Positions 8,616-18,200 are shown, counted from the first letter of the stretch. The stretch: DNA of 37,995 nt from Anammoximicrobium sp032229885 (GCA_032229885.1 JAVYAJ010000267.1:1-37995); one strand, 5' to 3'. Numbers and translations: made by a program. The notes: generated by a model from the letters alone, not told the origin.

Positions 8616-10082
8616 TCAATCGCGACGGACGCAGGGCCGCGGCGCGGCGATGCGCCCCGCCGGACGCTGATTCTTGCCCGCCCGCGGGCCATCGCCCAGA
8701 TCGTCGCGCGCCGCTTCGGCCAGCGCCAGCAGCCTGTGCACGACGTCGTCGTGAGCCGCGGCCACATTATGAGTCTCGCCGATGTCCGCGTCCAGGTTAT
8801 ACAAGGCCATCTCGGCGGGCGCCACGCCGCGATTCAGATCGACGCGCCGGGCGTCCAGCGGCAGGTGCAGCTTCCAAGGCCCGCGGCGGACCGCCTGCAA
8901 TTGGTCCATATAATAATAGTAGAACGCTTCGTGCGGCGAGCGCGCCTCGGGCTGGCCCCTGATCAACGGCCAGATGTCCCGGCCGTCGATGATCCGATCG
9001 TCGGGGAGGGCAGCGCGGGCGAGTCTCGCACAGGTTGGCAACAGATCCATGGCGGTGGCGATTTCGTCGCACCGCGACCCGGCCGGAATCCGCCCCGGCC
9101 AGCGCACGATGCAGGGAACGCGCATCCCGCCTTCCCACGTGGTATAGCCCCAACCGCGCAGCGGTCGATTGCTGCCCTGCGGCGGCTTGCGCTGCGGCGC
9201 GCCGTTGTCCGAGGTCCAGATCACCAACGTGCGCTCGCCCAACTTCAACTGTCGCAGCGCGTCCAGGATCTGCCCGGTCGACCAGTCCAGTTCCTCGACA
9301 CTGTCGCCGTAGGGGCCGTTGGCCGAGCGGCCCTGAAAGGACGGACTGGCAAACGGTCGCGCCGTGCTGCCCGGCATTGCGTGGGCCAGATACAGAAAAA
9401 ACGGTCGATCGCGGTGGCGAGTCATAAAGTCGATCGCCTCGGCCGTGTAACGTTGGGTCAGATAGTCGCGATCGACCGGCGCCGACACCACGCGGTCGTT
9501 TCGCATCAAGGGCAGAGGCGGCCAACCCTGCGCCCGATTTTCGACCATGTCGTCGCTGTACGGAATCCCGAAGAACTCGTCGAAGCCCTGGCGGATGGGC
9601 GAGAATTCGGGCTGGTCGCCCAAATGCCACTTGCCGATGCAGGTCGTCGCGTATCCGGCGGATCGCAGCACCTCGGCGATCGTCACCTCGTCCGGGTTCA
9701 GTCCGTTGGGAGAAACCGGCCGCAGGACGGCGCCATCGGGCTCGGTCCGATGCAGTCCCACCCGCCGCGGATAACAGCCTGTCATCAACGCGGCCCGCGA
9801 CGGGGTGCAGACTCCGCTGGCGACGTAAAAGCTGGTGAATCGCAAACCTTCGGCGGCCAGCCGGTCGACATGCGGCGTACGGTGGACATGCGAGCCGTAG
9901 CAGCCGAGATCGCCGTACCCCAAGTTGTCGCAGTTGACGAGCACGATGTTCGGCCGCATACTCGATGACGCCGCCGATTCGGCAGCCGACGCACAGCGAC
10001 TCGCCGACGGCAGCGCGACGAACACAAGGGTTGTGATCGGCATCCAAAACGCAACACTGTTCGCCACGTCTAAGCTCCTCAT
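8616..10082 (-). CDS. Secreted formylglycine-type sulfatase
   Basis: 488 residues. The N-terminus has a positively charged start and a hydrophobic stretch ending near ASRCASA, a signal peptide. The sulfatase domain begins at RPNIVLVNCDNLGYGD (metal-site region, residues about 43-58). The C-T-P-S-R motif at 92-96 is the Cys-type formylglycine site, followed by AALMTG. Further family segments are GKWHLG and SDNGAPQ. It hydrolyses sulfate esters in the periplasm; the substrate cannot be read from sequence. Planctomycetes usually carry many such enzymes for sulfated polysaccharides. Activation needs a formylglycine-generating enzyme, not in this window. The start is chosen as the ATG at 10082 before the signal peptide; the frame is open to 10166 and an internal ATG at 10043 is possible. 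Confidence 0.93.
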   Translation of the reverse strand: MRSLDVANSVAFWMPITTLVFVALPSASRCASAAESAASSSMRPNIVLVNCDNLGYGDLGCYGSHVHRTPHVDRLAAEGLRFTSFYVASGVCTPSRAALMTGCYPRRVGLHRTEPDGAVLRPVSPNGLNPDEVTIAEVLRSAGYATTCIGKWHLGDQPEFSPIRQGFDEFFGIPYSDDMVENRAQGWPPLPLMRNDRVVSAPVDRDYLTQRYTAEAIDFMTRHRDRPFFLYLAHAMPGSTARPFASPSFQGRSANGPYGDSVEELDWSTGQILDALRQLKLGERTLVIWTSDNGAPQRKPPQGSNRPLRGWGYTTWEGGMRVPCIVRWPGRIPAGSRCDEIATAMDLLPTCARLARAALPDDRIIDGRDIWPLIRGQPEARSPHEAFYYYYMDQLQAVRRGPWKLHLPLDARRVDLNRGVAPAEMALYNLDADIGETHNVAAAHDDVVHRLLALAEAARDDLGDGPRAGKNQRPAGRIAAPRPCVRRD

Positions 10083-10166
10083 TTCTCCGCGACTTGAATC
10101 ACCGTCGCCGCGCCGGTCAACCCCGGAAAAGCTGTCGGCGAAGGTGTCGACGATGCCTAATCGCAC

Positions 10167-10595
10167 TCAATTACCTTCTGTCTCGTCGCGGTTGGCGCGC
10201 GGGTAGAGCAGTTTAGCCTTTTCTGCAATTTCCTTTGCCTTCAAAATCTGCTCGGGTTTTCCAGGTGGCCAATTGCACACGTTCACATGGTTTGGATTAT
10301 CAGGGATCGGCGCCGCGATGGTTGTCAGCCGTTGGCTGTGATAGGTCGCCGCCAGAGCGTCCGCTCGCCCGTAAAGCATTCGCCCCAACTTCCGAGCAAC
10401 CATAAAACCGGCGTTCCAGGTCTCCCGGTCACTTGCACCCTTGTCTCGATTGACAGACAGCGCCATGTGCGGGTATGGAACGAATGCGTCAGCCTTGACC
10501 GTATTGTTTGACTTCCCAATGTGCCGGCTCCAGACAATAAATCGAGCCAGTGTCTCCGAACGATCAACGTCCGGCACCTTTTCGGGATTCAGCAT
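10167..10595 (-). CDS. Small unknown protein, last gene of accessory island
   Basis: 142 residues of unknown function. The N-terminal part contains RFIVWSRHIGKSNNTVKADAF and then a PYPHMALSV strand; the C-terminal part has PNHVNVCNWPP followed by a lysine/alanine-rich helix. From memory this resembles a family of short bacterial proteins found beside homologues of the next gene, but I cannot name a characterised member. No signal peptide or membrane segment. Its ATG at 10595 follows immediately after the TAA (10596-10598) of the preceding gene, with no gap, so the two are almost certainly co-translated. Expected partner: the adjacent 150-residue protein. Confidence 0.75.
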   Translation of the reverse strand: MLNPEKVPDVDRSETLARFIVWSRHIGKSNNTVKADAFVPYPHMALSVNRDKGASDRETWNAGFMVARKLGRMLYGRADALAATYHSQRLTTIAAPIPDNPNHVNVCNWPPGKPEQILKAKEIAEKAKLLYPRANRDETEGN

Positions 10596-11048
10596 TTACG
10601 AAACCTGTTTGATCAGTTCAAGAATGATCCGTGGAACGTCACCATCGAAAGCCGCCGTCCCACACACATGCGATGGCCCGGTCAATGCCGCGTAATGAAG
10701 CTCGCCAACGGGATCGAAGCTGATCGTGAGGCTTCGTCGGGGACCGCTATACCACTCGACAGAAATCTGTCCGTCCGGATGCGCACCCACGGCAGGCGCC
10801 TTCGTTCCAAAGGGCAGGGATAGCAGAAACGCCCTCGCCAATGCGAACGAGTCGAAGTCAACTGGAAGGGCGTTGAATCCGTCCCAATTGGGATCTCTGC
10901 ACTCCAGGTAAACGTCAGTCAGTTCGTCGCACACCACCGAATGCGCACCGAGTGCGATGCTTTTGTCCAGGTGCGCCTTGACTCGCGACAACTGATTATC
11001 GCGCCGTTTCCCCGTCTCGCTGTTGGATCGGCCGATCACGGCAGTCAT
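10596..11048 (-). CDS. Small unknown protein of accessory island
   Basis: 150 residues of unknown function. The N-terminal third is helical; then comes WDGFNA and a central run of beta-like segments (VGAHPDGQISVEWYSGP, SLTISFDPVGELHYAAL), ending with a helix (PRIILELIKQ). No catalytic motif recognised. Start: the ATG at 11048 has AAGGGG (11055-11060) 6 nt upstream; the GTG at 11051 is in frame but too close to that site. It starts 3 nt after the stop of the TIGR04255-family gene and ends directly against the next ATG, forming a compact three-gene unit. Base composition around its start is more AT-rich than neighbouring housekeeping genes. Confidence 0.78.
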   Translation of the reverse strand: MTAVIGRSNSETGKRRDNQLSRVKAHLDKSIALGAHSVVCDELTDVYLECRDPNWDGFNALPVDFDSFALARAFLLSLPFGTKAPAVGAHPDGQISVEWYSGPRRSLTISFDPVGELHYAALTGPSHVCGTAAFDGDVPRIILELIKQVS

Positions 11049-11051
11049 CAC

Positions 11052-11828
11052 TCACCCCTTAAAACGAGAAATGGCTTCGTCCGAGAATATACTGAAAAAT
11101 GCCTTGTTCTTCAGCCATCGCATGGATTCCAATACATTTTCAGAACGAACATCGTCGATTTCACCTCGACTGCCCGTGGAAACAACGTCGAAGTCCACAA
11201 TTAAGTCTAACGCATGTTTGCTTTCCGGAGCAGCCGACTGAATGGTCTCGACAAGGTTCAACTGCAACTCGTGGCCCGGAATGTCGAAGCGCCACTAGTG
11301 CGTGAATTGATTCAGTGGCAGGCCGCTGCCGATCGCTTTGCCCGGAAATTCGGGCGGTTTCCGTAGGTATTCGCCCACGGATTCCGCCGATCTCAACGGG
11401 ACCAGATTGATGTAACGAAGCCCGATTCGTTGGATTTCGGGTGGCTTTGCGACCGCTTGGTAGATTGCCCACAGCCGCAGCGCCTCGTCACGAAATGGGG
11501 CCCAACGCCCGTAAGGCTCAAGACGACTGACGACTAAGCCATTCTTGCGAAACTGAGCGACGTACGATTCATCCTGTCTGCTCAGTTGAAAAGCCTCCCA
11601 GGCGTGGGTCTGCGACGAACGGCCGCCCTCGGGGCCAACATGATGCTCGACTTTGACCTCGATCTGCCTCGTGATCTCTGGATATTCGGGGAGCTGCGCT
11701 TCGAGGGCTTCATGGAGACGCTGTGGATCCAGAGGATCTTCCGGAGCTGCTCGCCAATCGATGACCGCCTCGACAATCGCAGCCCTAGGCAAGTGCGGAA
11801 ACGTTTCGTTGGTATCGATCTCGATCAT
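11052..11828 (-). pseudogene. TIGR04255-family gene interrupted by in-frame TAG
   Basis: A single reading frame of 259 codons begins at the ATG at 11828 and contains one TAG at 11295-11297 (codon 178) before its TGA at 11052-11054. The first 177 residues have the family start (FPHLPRAAIVEAVIDW) and RIGLRYINLV. The 80 residues after the TAG continue the family pattern to its usual end (LIVDFDVVS, MRWLKNKAFFSIFSDEAISRF). Total length matches the roughly 250-270 residues usual for TIGR04255 proteins, so this looks like a point nonsense mutation, not a normal C-terminus. The biochemical function of TIGR04255 is unknown; the family is sporadic in bacteria. GGAAAG lies just before the ATG. It starts 22 nt after the methyltransferase stop. 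Confidence 0.82.
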
Positions 11829-11850
11829 AGCTTTCCATTCTAGCTTGCCT

Positions 11851-14646
11851 TCACACGCGGAACACCTTCATCACCTCGTCCCCCAGGTGATTGATTACCT
11901 TGACCGCGATCCGTCCCGACTGCGGCTTCTCGAAAGGGCGGGACGTGTCGCTATGCAGCGTTTCCCAGGCGTCGGCGTTGATTTCCGCTTTGAGCGTGGT
12001 TCTCAGCGACTTGTACGGATCGTTCGCGCCCAGGAAGTAGGCGTGGCGGACGAAGAAGCTTTCCTCGTTGTAGTTGGTGTCCAGGAACCAGCAGGCGATG
12101 CCATCCACGTCGTCGCTGCGAACTTCGCCCGTGCTCGGATGGAAGACATCGACGCCGTTGACTTTCACTCGCAAGCGGCCATCGTTCTCGGTCAAGATTT
12201 CGATGTCCGGCTCGCCGAAGATCACGAACAGGTTGCCTTTGCCGGTGTTCTTCAGATCGTCGGCCATGTGCAGGTCGGCGTTCATCCGCGCTTTGAGAAC
12301 GGGAATTCTTCCCAGCTTGTTGAACTCGGTCGTGTGGGCCTCGTAGTTGAAGGCGCAGGCGATCAGCACGTCGAAACCCGCATCGCCCGCCTCGCGGGCA
12401 GCGGCCACCAAGTCTTGCCGCTGTACGGTGCCGAACTCGGGGCCGATGAAAATCGCGGCGCGCCGCGGTACCTCGCCTTCTTGGTAGCGTCCTTCGGCAC
12501 AGACCATCTCGCCCGGCCAGGGGACGAGCGAGCTGAACGCGATGCGGCCCTCCTTGTGCGCCTGCTGCACGCCAGCCGCCCTGAGGTTCTCCAAAATCAT
12601 CTGCGCAAAATCCGGCCCTTCCCCCTCCCCTTTCACCCTTCCCTCTTCACCCTTCACCCTTCCTGCTGGGTCGATCGGGTCGTCGTTCTCATCGACCTCG
12701 AGCATGCGGTGGGGCGAGAGGCTTTCGACCGTGAACGGCCCGGCGACGCGGACTTTCTTCTTGTCGTCGTAGGGCTTGTCGTACAGGTATTCGAACTCGG
12801 CCTTGGCCGCGATGCTGGCGTCGATCTCCTGTTGGCGCGCGATCCGCTGCTTCCACCACTCGGCGTGCAGCTTCTTCGCTTCGGCGGACCACCGGTCGCC
12901 CGCCTCGCGAGGAATCTCCCATTCTTCCCACTTTTGCTTGAGGGTCTTGTTCAGTCGCTGGCGAAGCGGTTCGAGCTGTTCTTGGAACTTTTCCCAGATG
13001 ACGTCGATCTCGGCATTGTTGGCGATGGATTTGAGCGTGATGTGAGGTACGCGCTCGTACACGAAGCCGTGACGGATGTTGCCGTACGTCGGGTGGCTGC
13101 TCGGCGCGGTGCGCGTGACTTCGGCCTCTTTTTGCTGCCCTTCGGGCGAGTCTGCCAGCAAGTAGTAGGGGTAGCGGGCGCCCATGATCCGCGCGCGGGC
13201 CAGTGCGAGCGCGACGCGCGACGTGTCGATCGTGATCCAGCGTCGGCCCCATTGCTCGGCGACATAGGCCGTGGTGCCCGACCCGCAGGTAGGATCGAGG
13301 ACCAGGTCGCCGGGGTCGGTAGTCATGAGGAGGCAACGCTCAACGACTGAGGTTGCGGTCTGGACCACGTAGATCAATCCTGTTCCAATCTGCAATGATT
13401 CCCATCGATCTGTGATTGGTAACACTTTGAAGTCATCGATATATCGCTTGTAACGGACGGTGGATGGTCCCGCAACCACTCTTGCGGCACGCGCCAGACG
13501 CTCGAGCCCCGGAACAGCCGTTTTCCAGTGATTGTTCGAACCGGGCCTGAAGACACGCCCGCGAAACATGAACGGTTGATCTGTCGAGGCTTCACCAGAA
13601 CTGATCAAACTGGTATGCTGAAAGATCCGGCCCTCTGGAACTTGGACTCGTCTTTCAAGCTCATCTCGCGACAAACGTCGTTGCGAGCCAATAGGGAGTT
13701 CAATCTGGTCGTAACGGTCCGAAGAGACATGGCCTGCTATTCGTTCGTTGTAGAGCTGTCGATACTTCGCTTGTGCTTTCGCTTTAGCGTACCAAAGCAC
13801 GAAGTCCACAGTGTTGGCGAGCAGATTTGCCGCTTGGCTGCCGGTCTTTTGAACTTGGATAAGGGAGCAAAAGTTTCCTTCCCCCAGCACCTCGTCCAAC
13901 ACCGCCCGGACGCGGTGGACGTTCTCATCTCCAATCTGGACGAATATCGACCCCGAATCGGTCAACAGGTCGCGGGCCACGGTCAACCGGTCGCGCAAAT
14001 ACGTGAGGTAGCTGTGAATCCCGTCGCGCCATGTGTCGCGAAAGGCCTTGACCTGTTCCGGCTCGCGGGTGATGTGGTCGGCGTTGCCGTCCTTCACGTC
14101 GCGGCTCGTGGTGCTCCACTGAAAATTGCTGTTGAACTTGATGCCGTAGGGCGGGTCGAGGTAGATGCACTGCACGCGGCCCCGCAGCCCTTCGCGTTCG
14201 GCCAGACTGGCCATCACCTGAAGGCTGTCGCCCAGGATCAAACGGTTGGTCCAATTGGCGTCGTGCCGGTAGAACTCGGTCTTGGCGTCGCCGTCGGGCA
14301 CGCCGTTGAAATCGGCGAACAGGTCGAGCTGCTGCCATCGGCCCCGATCGCGGCGCTCGCGCGTCTGCCGCACGAGGTCGTCGATCAGCACCTTGGGGTG
14401 AACCTTCTCCTGGATGTACAGGGGCGGCGCAGGGACGACCAGATCGGACCAGTCCCGTTCGTCCTTGCCCCGCCAGACGAGCTGCGGATCGAGATCGCGA
14501 TTACGGCGCTCATAGGCGACACGCACCGGCGATCGAATCTCGTTCTGCACGACCGATTCCATCTCCGCCGTGGGGATGTTGTAGCGCGTGTCGTCCTCGT
14601 GGACGAGCGTGGCGATGGTTTTCTTTGGGGGGGTGTTCTTGGCCAT
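11851..14646 (-). CDS. Type III-like (beta-class) DNA methyltransferase, Mod-like
   Basis: 931 residues. DPPY at 164-167 comes before the SAM-binding DPTCGSG at 451-457, the order of beta-class N6-adenine/N4-cytosine methyltransferases such as type III Mod subunits. The region between these motifs would hold target recognition and is visibly more AT-rich than the flanks. Residues around 660-680 (GRVKGEEGRVKGEGEG) are encoded by a degenerate heptamer array at 12616-12663. The large C-terminal region lacks recognised motifs. Start chosen as MAKNTPPKK at 14646; the frame runs to 14685 through another heptamer array lying 5 nt upstream, where no Shine-Dalgarno sequence is seen. It pairs with the restriction subunit at 15222-18305 to modify and restrict DNA. 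Confidence 0.9.
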   Translation of the reverse strand: MAKNTPPKKTIATLVHEDDTRYNIPTAEMESVVQNEIRSPVRVAYERRNRDLDPQLVWRGKDERDWSDLVVPAPPLYIQEKVHPKVLIDDLVRQTRERRDRGRWQQLDLFADFNGVPDGDAKTEFYRHDANWTNRLILGDSLQVMASLAEREGLRGRVQCIYLDPPYGIKFNSNFQWSTTSRDVKDGNADHITREPEQVKAFRDTWRDGIHSYLTYLRDRLTVARDLLTDSGSIFVQIGDENVHRVRAVLDEVLGEGNFCSLIQVQKTGSQAANLLANTVDFVLWYAKAKAQAKYRQLYNERIAGHVSSDRYDQIELPIGSQRRLSRDELERRVQVPEGRIFQHTSLISSGEASTDQPFMFRGRVFRPGSNNHWKTAVPGLERLARAARVVAGPSTVRYKRYIDDFKVLPITDRWESLQIGTGLIYVVQTATSVVERCLLMTTDPGDLVLDPTCGSGTTAYVAEQWGRRWITIDTSRVALALARARIMGARYPYYLLADSPEGQQKEAEVTRTAPSSHPTYGNIRHGFVYERVPHITLKSIANNAEIDVIWEKFQEQLEPLRQRLNKTLKQKWEEWEIPREAGDRWSAEAKKLHAEWWKQRIARQQEIDASIAAKAEFEYLYDKPYDDKKKVRVAGPFTVESLSPHRMLEVDENDDPIDPAGRVKGEEGRVKGEGEGPDFAQMILENLRAAGVQQAHKEGRIAFSSLVPWPGEMVCAEGRYQEGEVPRRAAIFIGPEFGTVQRQDLVAAAREAGDAGFDVLIACAFNYEAHTTEFNKLGRIPVLKARMNADLHMADDLKNTGKGNLFVIFGEPDIEILTENDGRLRVKVNGVDVFHPSTGEVRSDDVDGIACWFLDTNYNEESFFVRHAYFLGANDPYKSLRTTLKAEINADAWETLHSDTSRPFEKPQSGRIAVKVINHLGDEVMKVFRV
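12616..12663. repeat. Degenerate heptamer array inside the methyltransferase gene
   Basis: About 48 bp of TTCACCC-type heptamers and C/T-rich variants (GGGTGAA on the coding strand), read in frame as GRVKGEEGRVKGEGEG. The unit of 7 is not a multiple of 3, so gain or loss of a single unit would shift the frame. Confidence 0.8.
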
Positions 14647-14651
14647 GGGTT

Positions 14652-14684
14652 GGAAGGGTGAAGGGTGAAGGGTGAAGGGTGACA
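14652..14684. repeat. Heptamer array before the methyltransferase start
   Basis: About 4.5 copies of AAGGGTG on the plus strand. It ends 5 nt from the methyltransferase ATG (14646) and lies just downstream of the four-helix-bundle gene. Its orientation is opposite to the arrays at 12616-12663 and 15142-15245. Confidence 0.85.
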
Positions 14685-14702
14685 ACGGCGAAAGGGTTGT
14701 GG

Positions 14703-15119
14703 TTAGGGCTGGGTCCGGTTTGGGATCACATTGCTTTTTGGTTGTTGATTGGTGCGAGTCTTTTTGATGATGGTGGTCAGGATGGCGACCAATTCATTGG
14801 CTTCGTCGATAAGCGATGCCAGCCGGTGGGCGTCGACCAACTGGGCGGACGCCAGCAGACGAAGCCAGTACAGGGTTTCGCGCGCTTCTTTACAGGCGAT
14901 GGAATACTTGGCAGTGAAATCGGCGCGACTCTGGCTCGCTTGGCCTTCCTCCACATTCGCACCGATCGACGTCCCCGAGCGCAGCAACTGCCGCGACAGC
15001 GTTCGCGAGACCCCCGGAGTCTCACCCAGCACGCCACCGAGCTTTACAACTCGGATCGTAAAATCAAAAGTCCGCCCCGGCAAATCCCCACGGTGCCCGT
15101 CCCCACCACTCTTAACCAT
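14703..15119 (-). CDS. Four-helix bundle protein (S23/IVP family, TIGR02436)
   Basis: 138 residues. The core reads FDFTIRVVKLGG, then RTLSRQLLRSGTSIGANVEEGQ, then SRADFTAKYSIACKEARETLYWLRLL, the signature of the four-helix-bundle family that includes proteins encoded in 23S rRNA intervening sequences. Molecular function is not established. Start: the ATG at 15119 fits the usual family start; the frame is open to 15155 but those extra residues are Gly/Lys repeat-derived. The gene sits between the restriction and methylation genes, with heptamer arrays of opposite orientation on both sides (14652-14684, 15142-15245), so it looks like an inserted cassette. Confidence 0.88.
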   Translation of the reverse strand: MVKSGGDGHRGDLPGRTFDFTIRVVKLGGVLGETPGVSRTLSRQLLRSGTSIGANVEEGQASQSRADFTAKYSIACKEARETLYWLRLLASAQLVDAHRLASLIDEANELVAILTTIIKKTRTNQQPKSNVIPNRTQP

Positions 15120-15141
15120 ATCGCCGCCTCCCCCTTGTCTG

Positions 15142-15245
15142 CCTTCACCCTTCACTCTTCACCCTTCACTCTTCACTCTTCACTCTTCACCCTTCACTCT
15201 TCACTCTTCACCCTTCACTCTTCACCCTTCACTCTTCACCCTTCT
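15142..15245. repeat. Long heptamer array (about 15 copies of TTCACYC)
   Basis: About 104 bp of tandem TTCACCC and TTCACTC heptamers on the plus strand. On the minus strand it forms the last codons and stop (TGA at 15222-15224) of the restriction gene and the leader of the four-helix-bundle gene. Confidence 0.93.
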
Positions 15246-18200
15246 TTCAATCATTTGGTTGAATTCGGATTCGACCTTCGCTTCGAAATCGGACATGATT
15301 TCATAGACGTCGCAGAACTCGGCGAACGCCCAGCGGCCGTAGCTGCCCAGGTGATTGACGCCGGGAACCCAATAGGTCTCCATCGTGGACTTCTTTTCCT
15401 TGGCGTCTTCGCGTCGGTAGCCCTTGATCTCGACCACCAGATGCAATAAGTCGCGCGTCCCATCGGCGTGCGGCGGGCGGCCGTCGTCGACCAGCACGAT
15501 GAAATCGGGGCGATAGGTTCGCGTCTCGCTGCCGTAGCGATAGGGAACTTCGAGGCCGAGATTGTGATTCTTGGCGTATGCCCGGACGCGCGGATGCGAT
15601 TCGGCGACACGGCAGAATTCGGCCTCCCAATCACTATCGAGGATCACCCAGTTGATGTGGCAGCGGTCGGCGCTCGTTTCCCAGCGATCGGTCTTGCTGG
15701 TGTTGAAGCGGACGTGCATCGTCGAGCCGGTCGGGTTGTACGGATCGAGCAGGGCCTTGATCTGCCGCTTGCCGACGAACGCCCGCGTGATGCCCGCCGT
15801 GATCCGGTTGCAGGCCATGTCGGCCAGTTCCGGGTACATCAGCAGCGCGGGATAGGTGTCTCCTTTGCAGACGAGGCAGGTTTCGAGCCACTGCCTGGTG
15901 ATGCGTTTGAGTTGTCCGAACAGATGCAGCTTCGGCTCCTCGCCAGGATCGCGCCACTTGGTGTAGAGCAGCCGCTGCGTGATGTTGTACACCAGCCGAG
16001 ACGGGCGCATGTCGCCAAGATGTTCGAGATTCAGATCGACGCCTTCGCCGATGATGCCCGAGTTGCGAGTGATCGACGGGCCGACCAGGTCGGGCGTGAG
16101 CACCAAAATGGAATCGTCGGTGAAGTCGGCCGTGAGGCGTTCTTCGGGCAGTTCGACTCGGTAGCCTTCGACGCGCGGGAAGCGAATTTCTAGGCGGTCG
16201 CGTTCGGGCCGAACGGCTTTGACCTGGATCGTTTCGCGCGGCGGCTGCGGCGGGGCGACGACCGGCTTGGCGGTGAAGTCGAACGGAATGCCAAACAGGT
16301 CGGCGTATTCGACGTTGAACAGCCCTCGGTTGGGTCCATCTTCATTCAGTTCATACGATTGCCGGCGCAGGGCGCGGCCGATGACCTGTTCGCACAGCAG
16401 TTGCGTGCCAAAGGCGCGGACACCCAGTACATGGGTGACCGTGTTGGCGTCCCAGCCTTCGGTGAGCATCGACACCGAGACGACGCACCGGATCGAACCG
16501 CCCAGCTGGCCCGCCTTGCCGACGGTGTTCATCACTTCGCGGAGCAGTTCTTGATCGGTAATGGTCTCGGCGGCGCGGGCGTCGCCGGTGCGTTCGAGGA
16601 TCTCGCGGCGGAAGCGCTCGATCTCGTCGGCCGCCATGCTGCGGAAGTTCGTGTCCAGCGCGTCGCCCGCCTCGAGTTGTTCGCTGTCGATCAGCAGCGT
16701 GTTGGGGCGGGGCAGCGGGTTGCCGGTCGTTTCGTCGAAATTGCGGAACAAGGCCAGGCGGCCGTTTTCGAGCGTGGTGGATCCGTCTTCGTTCGTGCGG
16801 TGGAACCCGGAGACATAGTCGTAGATCAGTTTCGAGATCGCCGTGTTCTGACAAACGATGATGAAGCAGGGAGGGACGCTGATGCCGGAATCCTGCCAGA
16901 GCTGGAACGTCTTTTCGTAGTGGCCGTACAGCGCTTGCAGGGCGGTTTGCAGGCGGACGGGCAGCTTGAGCGGGTCGAGTTCCGTCGCCTTGCCGCGTCC
17001 TTTTTTCGGCATGTCCTTGCGGATATGTTCCCACAGATTGCGAAACATCGGCATCTCGCCGCCGGGGATGTTTTCGGCGACTGGAACGCGGGGCAGCTTG
17101 ACGATGCCGCATTCGATGGCGTCCATCAGCGAAAAATCGCTCATCGTCCAAGGAAAGAGCGTCCCCTCGGCGTAGCCCGAGCCGCGGAGGAAGAACGGCG
17201 TGGCCGACAGGTCGAAAACGCGGGCCAGGCCGAGTTTGCGATTGACCGCTTCGAGACCGGAAATCCAAAGGCGGGCGGTTTGGTTGTTCTTCTCCGCCTC
17301 TTTTCGGTCGTCCCCCTTGAGGTCTTCGTCGTCGGCCTCTCGGGGTTTCTCGCGGTAGCAGTGATGGGCCTCGTCGTTCAGCGCGAGAACATTCTTCATG
17401 CCCATCAGGTCGGGCATGACCCGCTGCAACATCTGGCCTTCGGTTTCGAGCGTGTTCAGCTCGCCGCCGCGCCGGCCTTGCAACAGTTGCCGCCCTCCTT
17501 TGGACAGGTCGATGCGCTCGCGCAATTTGAAAGCGTGGTAGTTGGTGATGACGATCTTGGCTCGCTTCAAATCGCCGAGCATGTCGCCGGGCACCAGCTC
17601 GCGGCTCGCATAATAGGCGTCGGGATCGTTCGGCTGGAGCACGCGAAGACGATCTTTGATCGTCAGGCCAGGCGTGACGATGAGAAAGCCGCGAGTGAAC
17701 TTCTTGCTCGTCGCCCCGCGCACCGCGTTGATGGTTTGCCACGCGATCAGCATCGCCATGACGGTCGTCTTGCCCGCGCCGGTGGCCAGCTTCAGCGCCA
17801 GCCGCGACAGCTCGGGGTTGGCGTCGTTGTTGGCGTTGGCCAGGTGATCGAGCAGGCGTTTGCCGACCTTCGAATGGGGGGCGGCTTCGGTGAGCCAGAT
17901 CGCGGTCTCGACCGCTTCTACCTGACAGAAAAACGGGCGGATGCCGGCAAATTGGTGATGCCGCCAGTGCTGGAGCAGGCGAGCGGTTTCGGGTGTGACT
18001 CGCCAATCGCGGGGATCGGGCAGCGCTCGCCAGCGGTCGACGTGGCCGCGAACCTCGTTGATGATCGACGTGGGATCGTATTGCTGCTGTCGTGTGGACA
18101 GCCCCGCGCCCTCGTCGAACACAATCTCCTGCTGTGACGACTTCTTTCGTTTCTTCGGCTTGGGAATGGGCGTGATGAACTCGGCCCTGCGGCGAGCTTC

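Noticed and set aside
15142..15245. CRISPR array
   Set aside because: The units are 7 bp and contiguous without spacers; it is a heptamer array.
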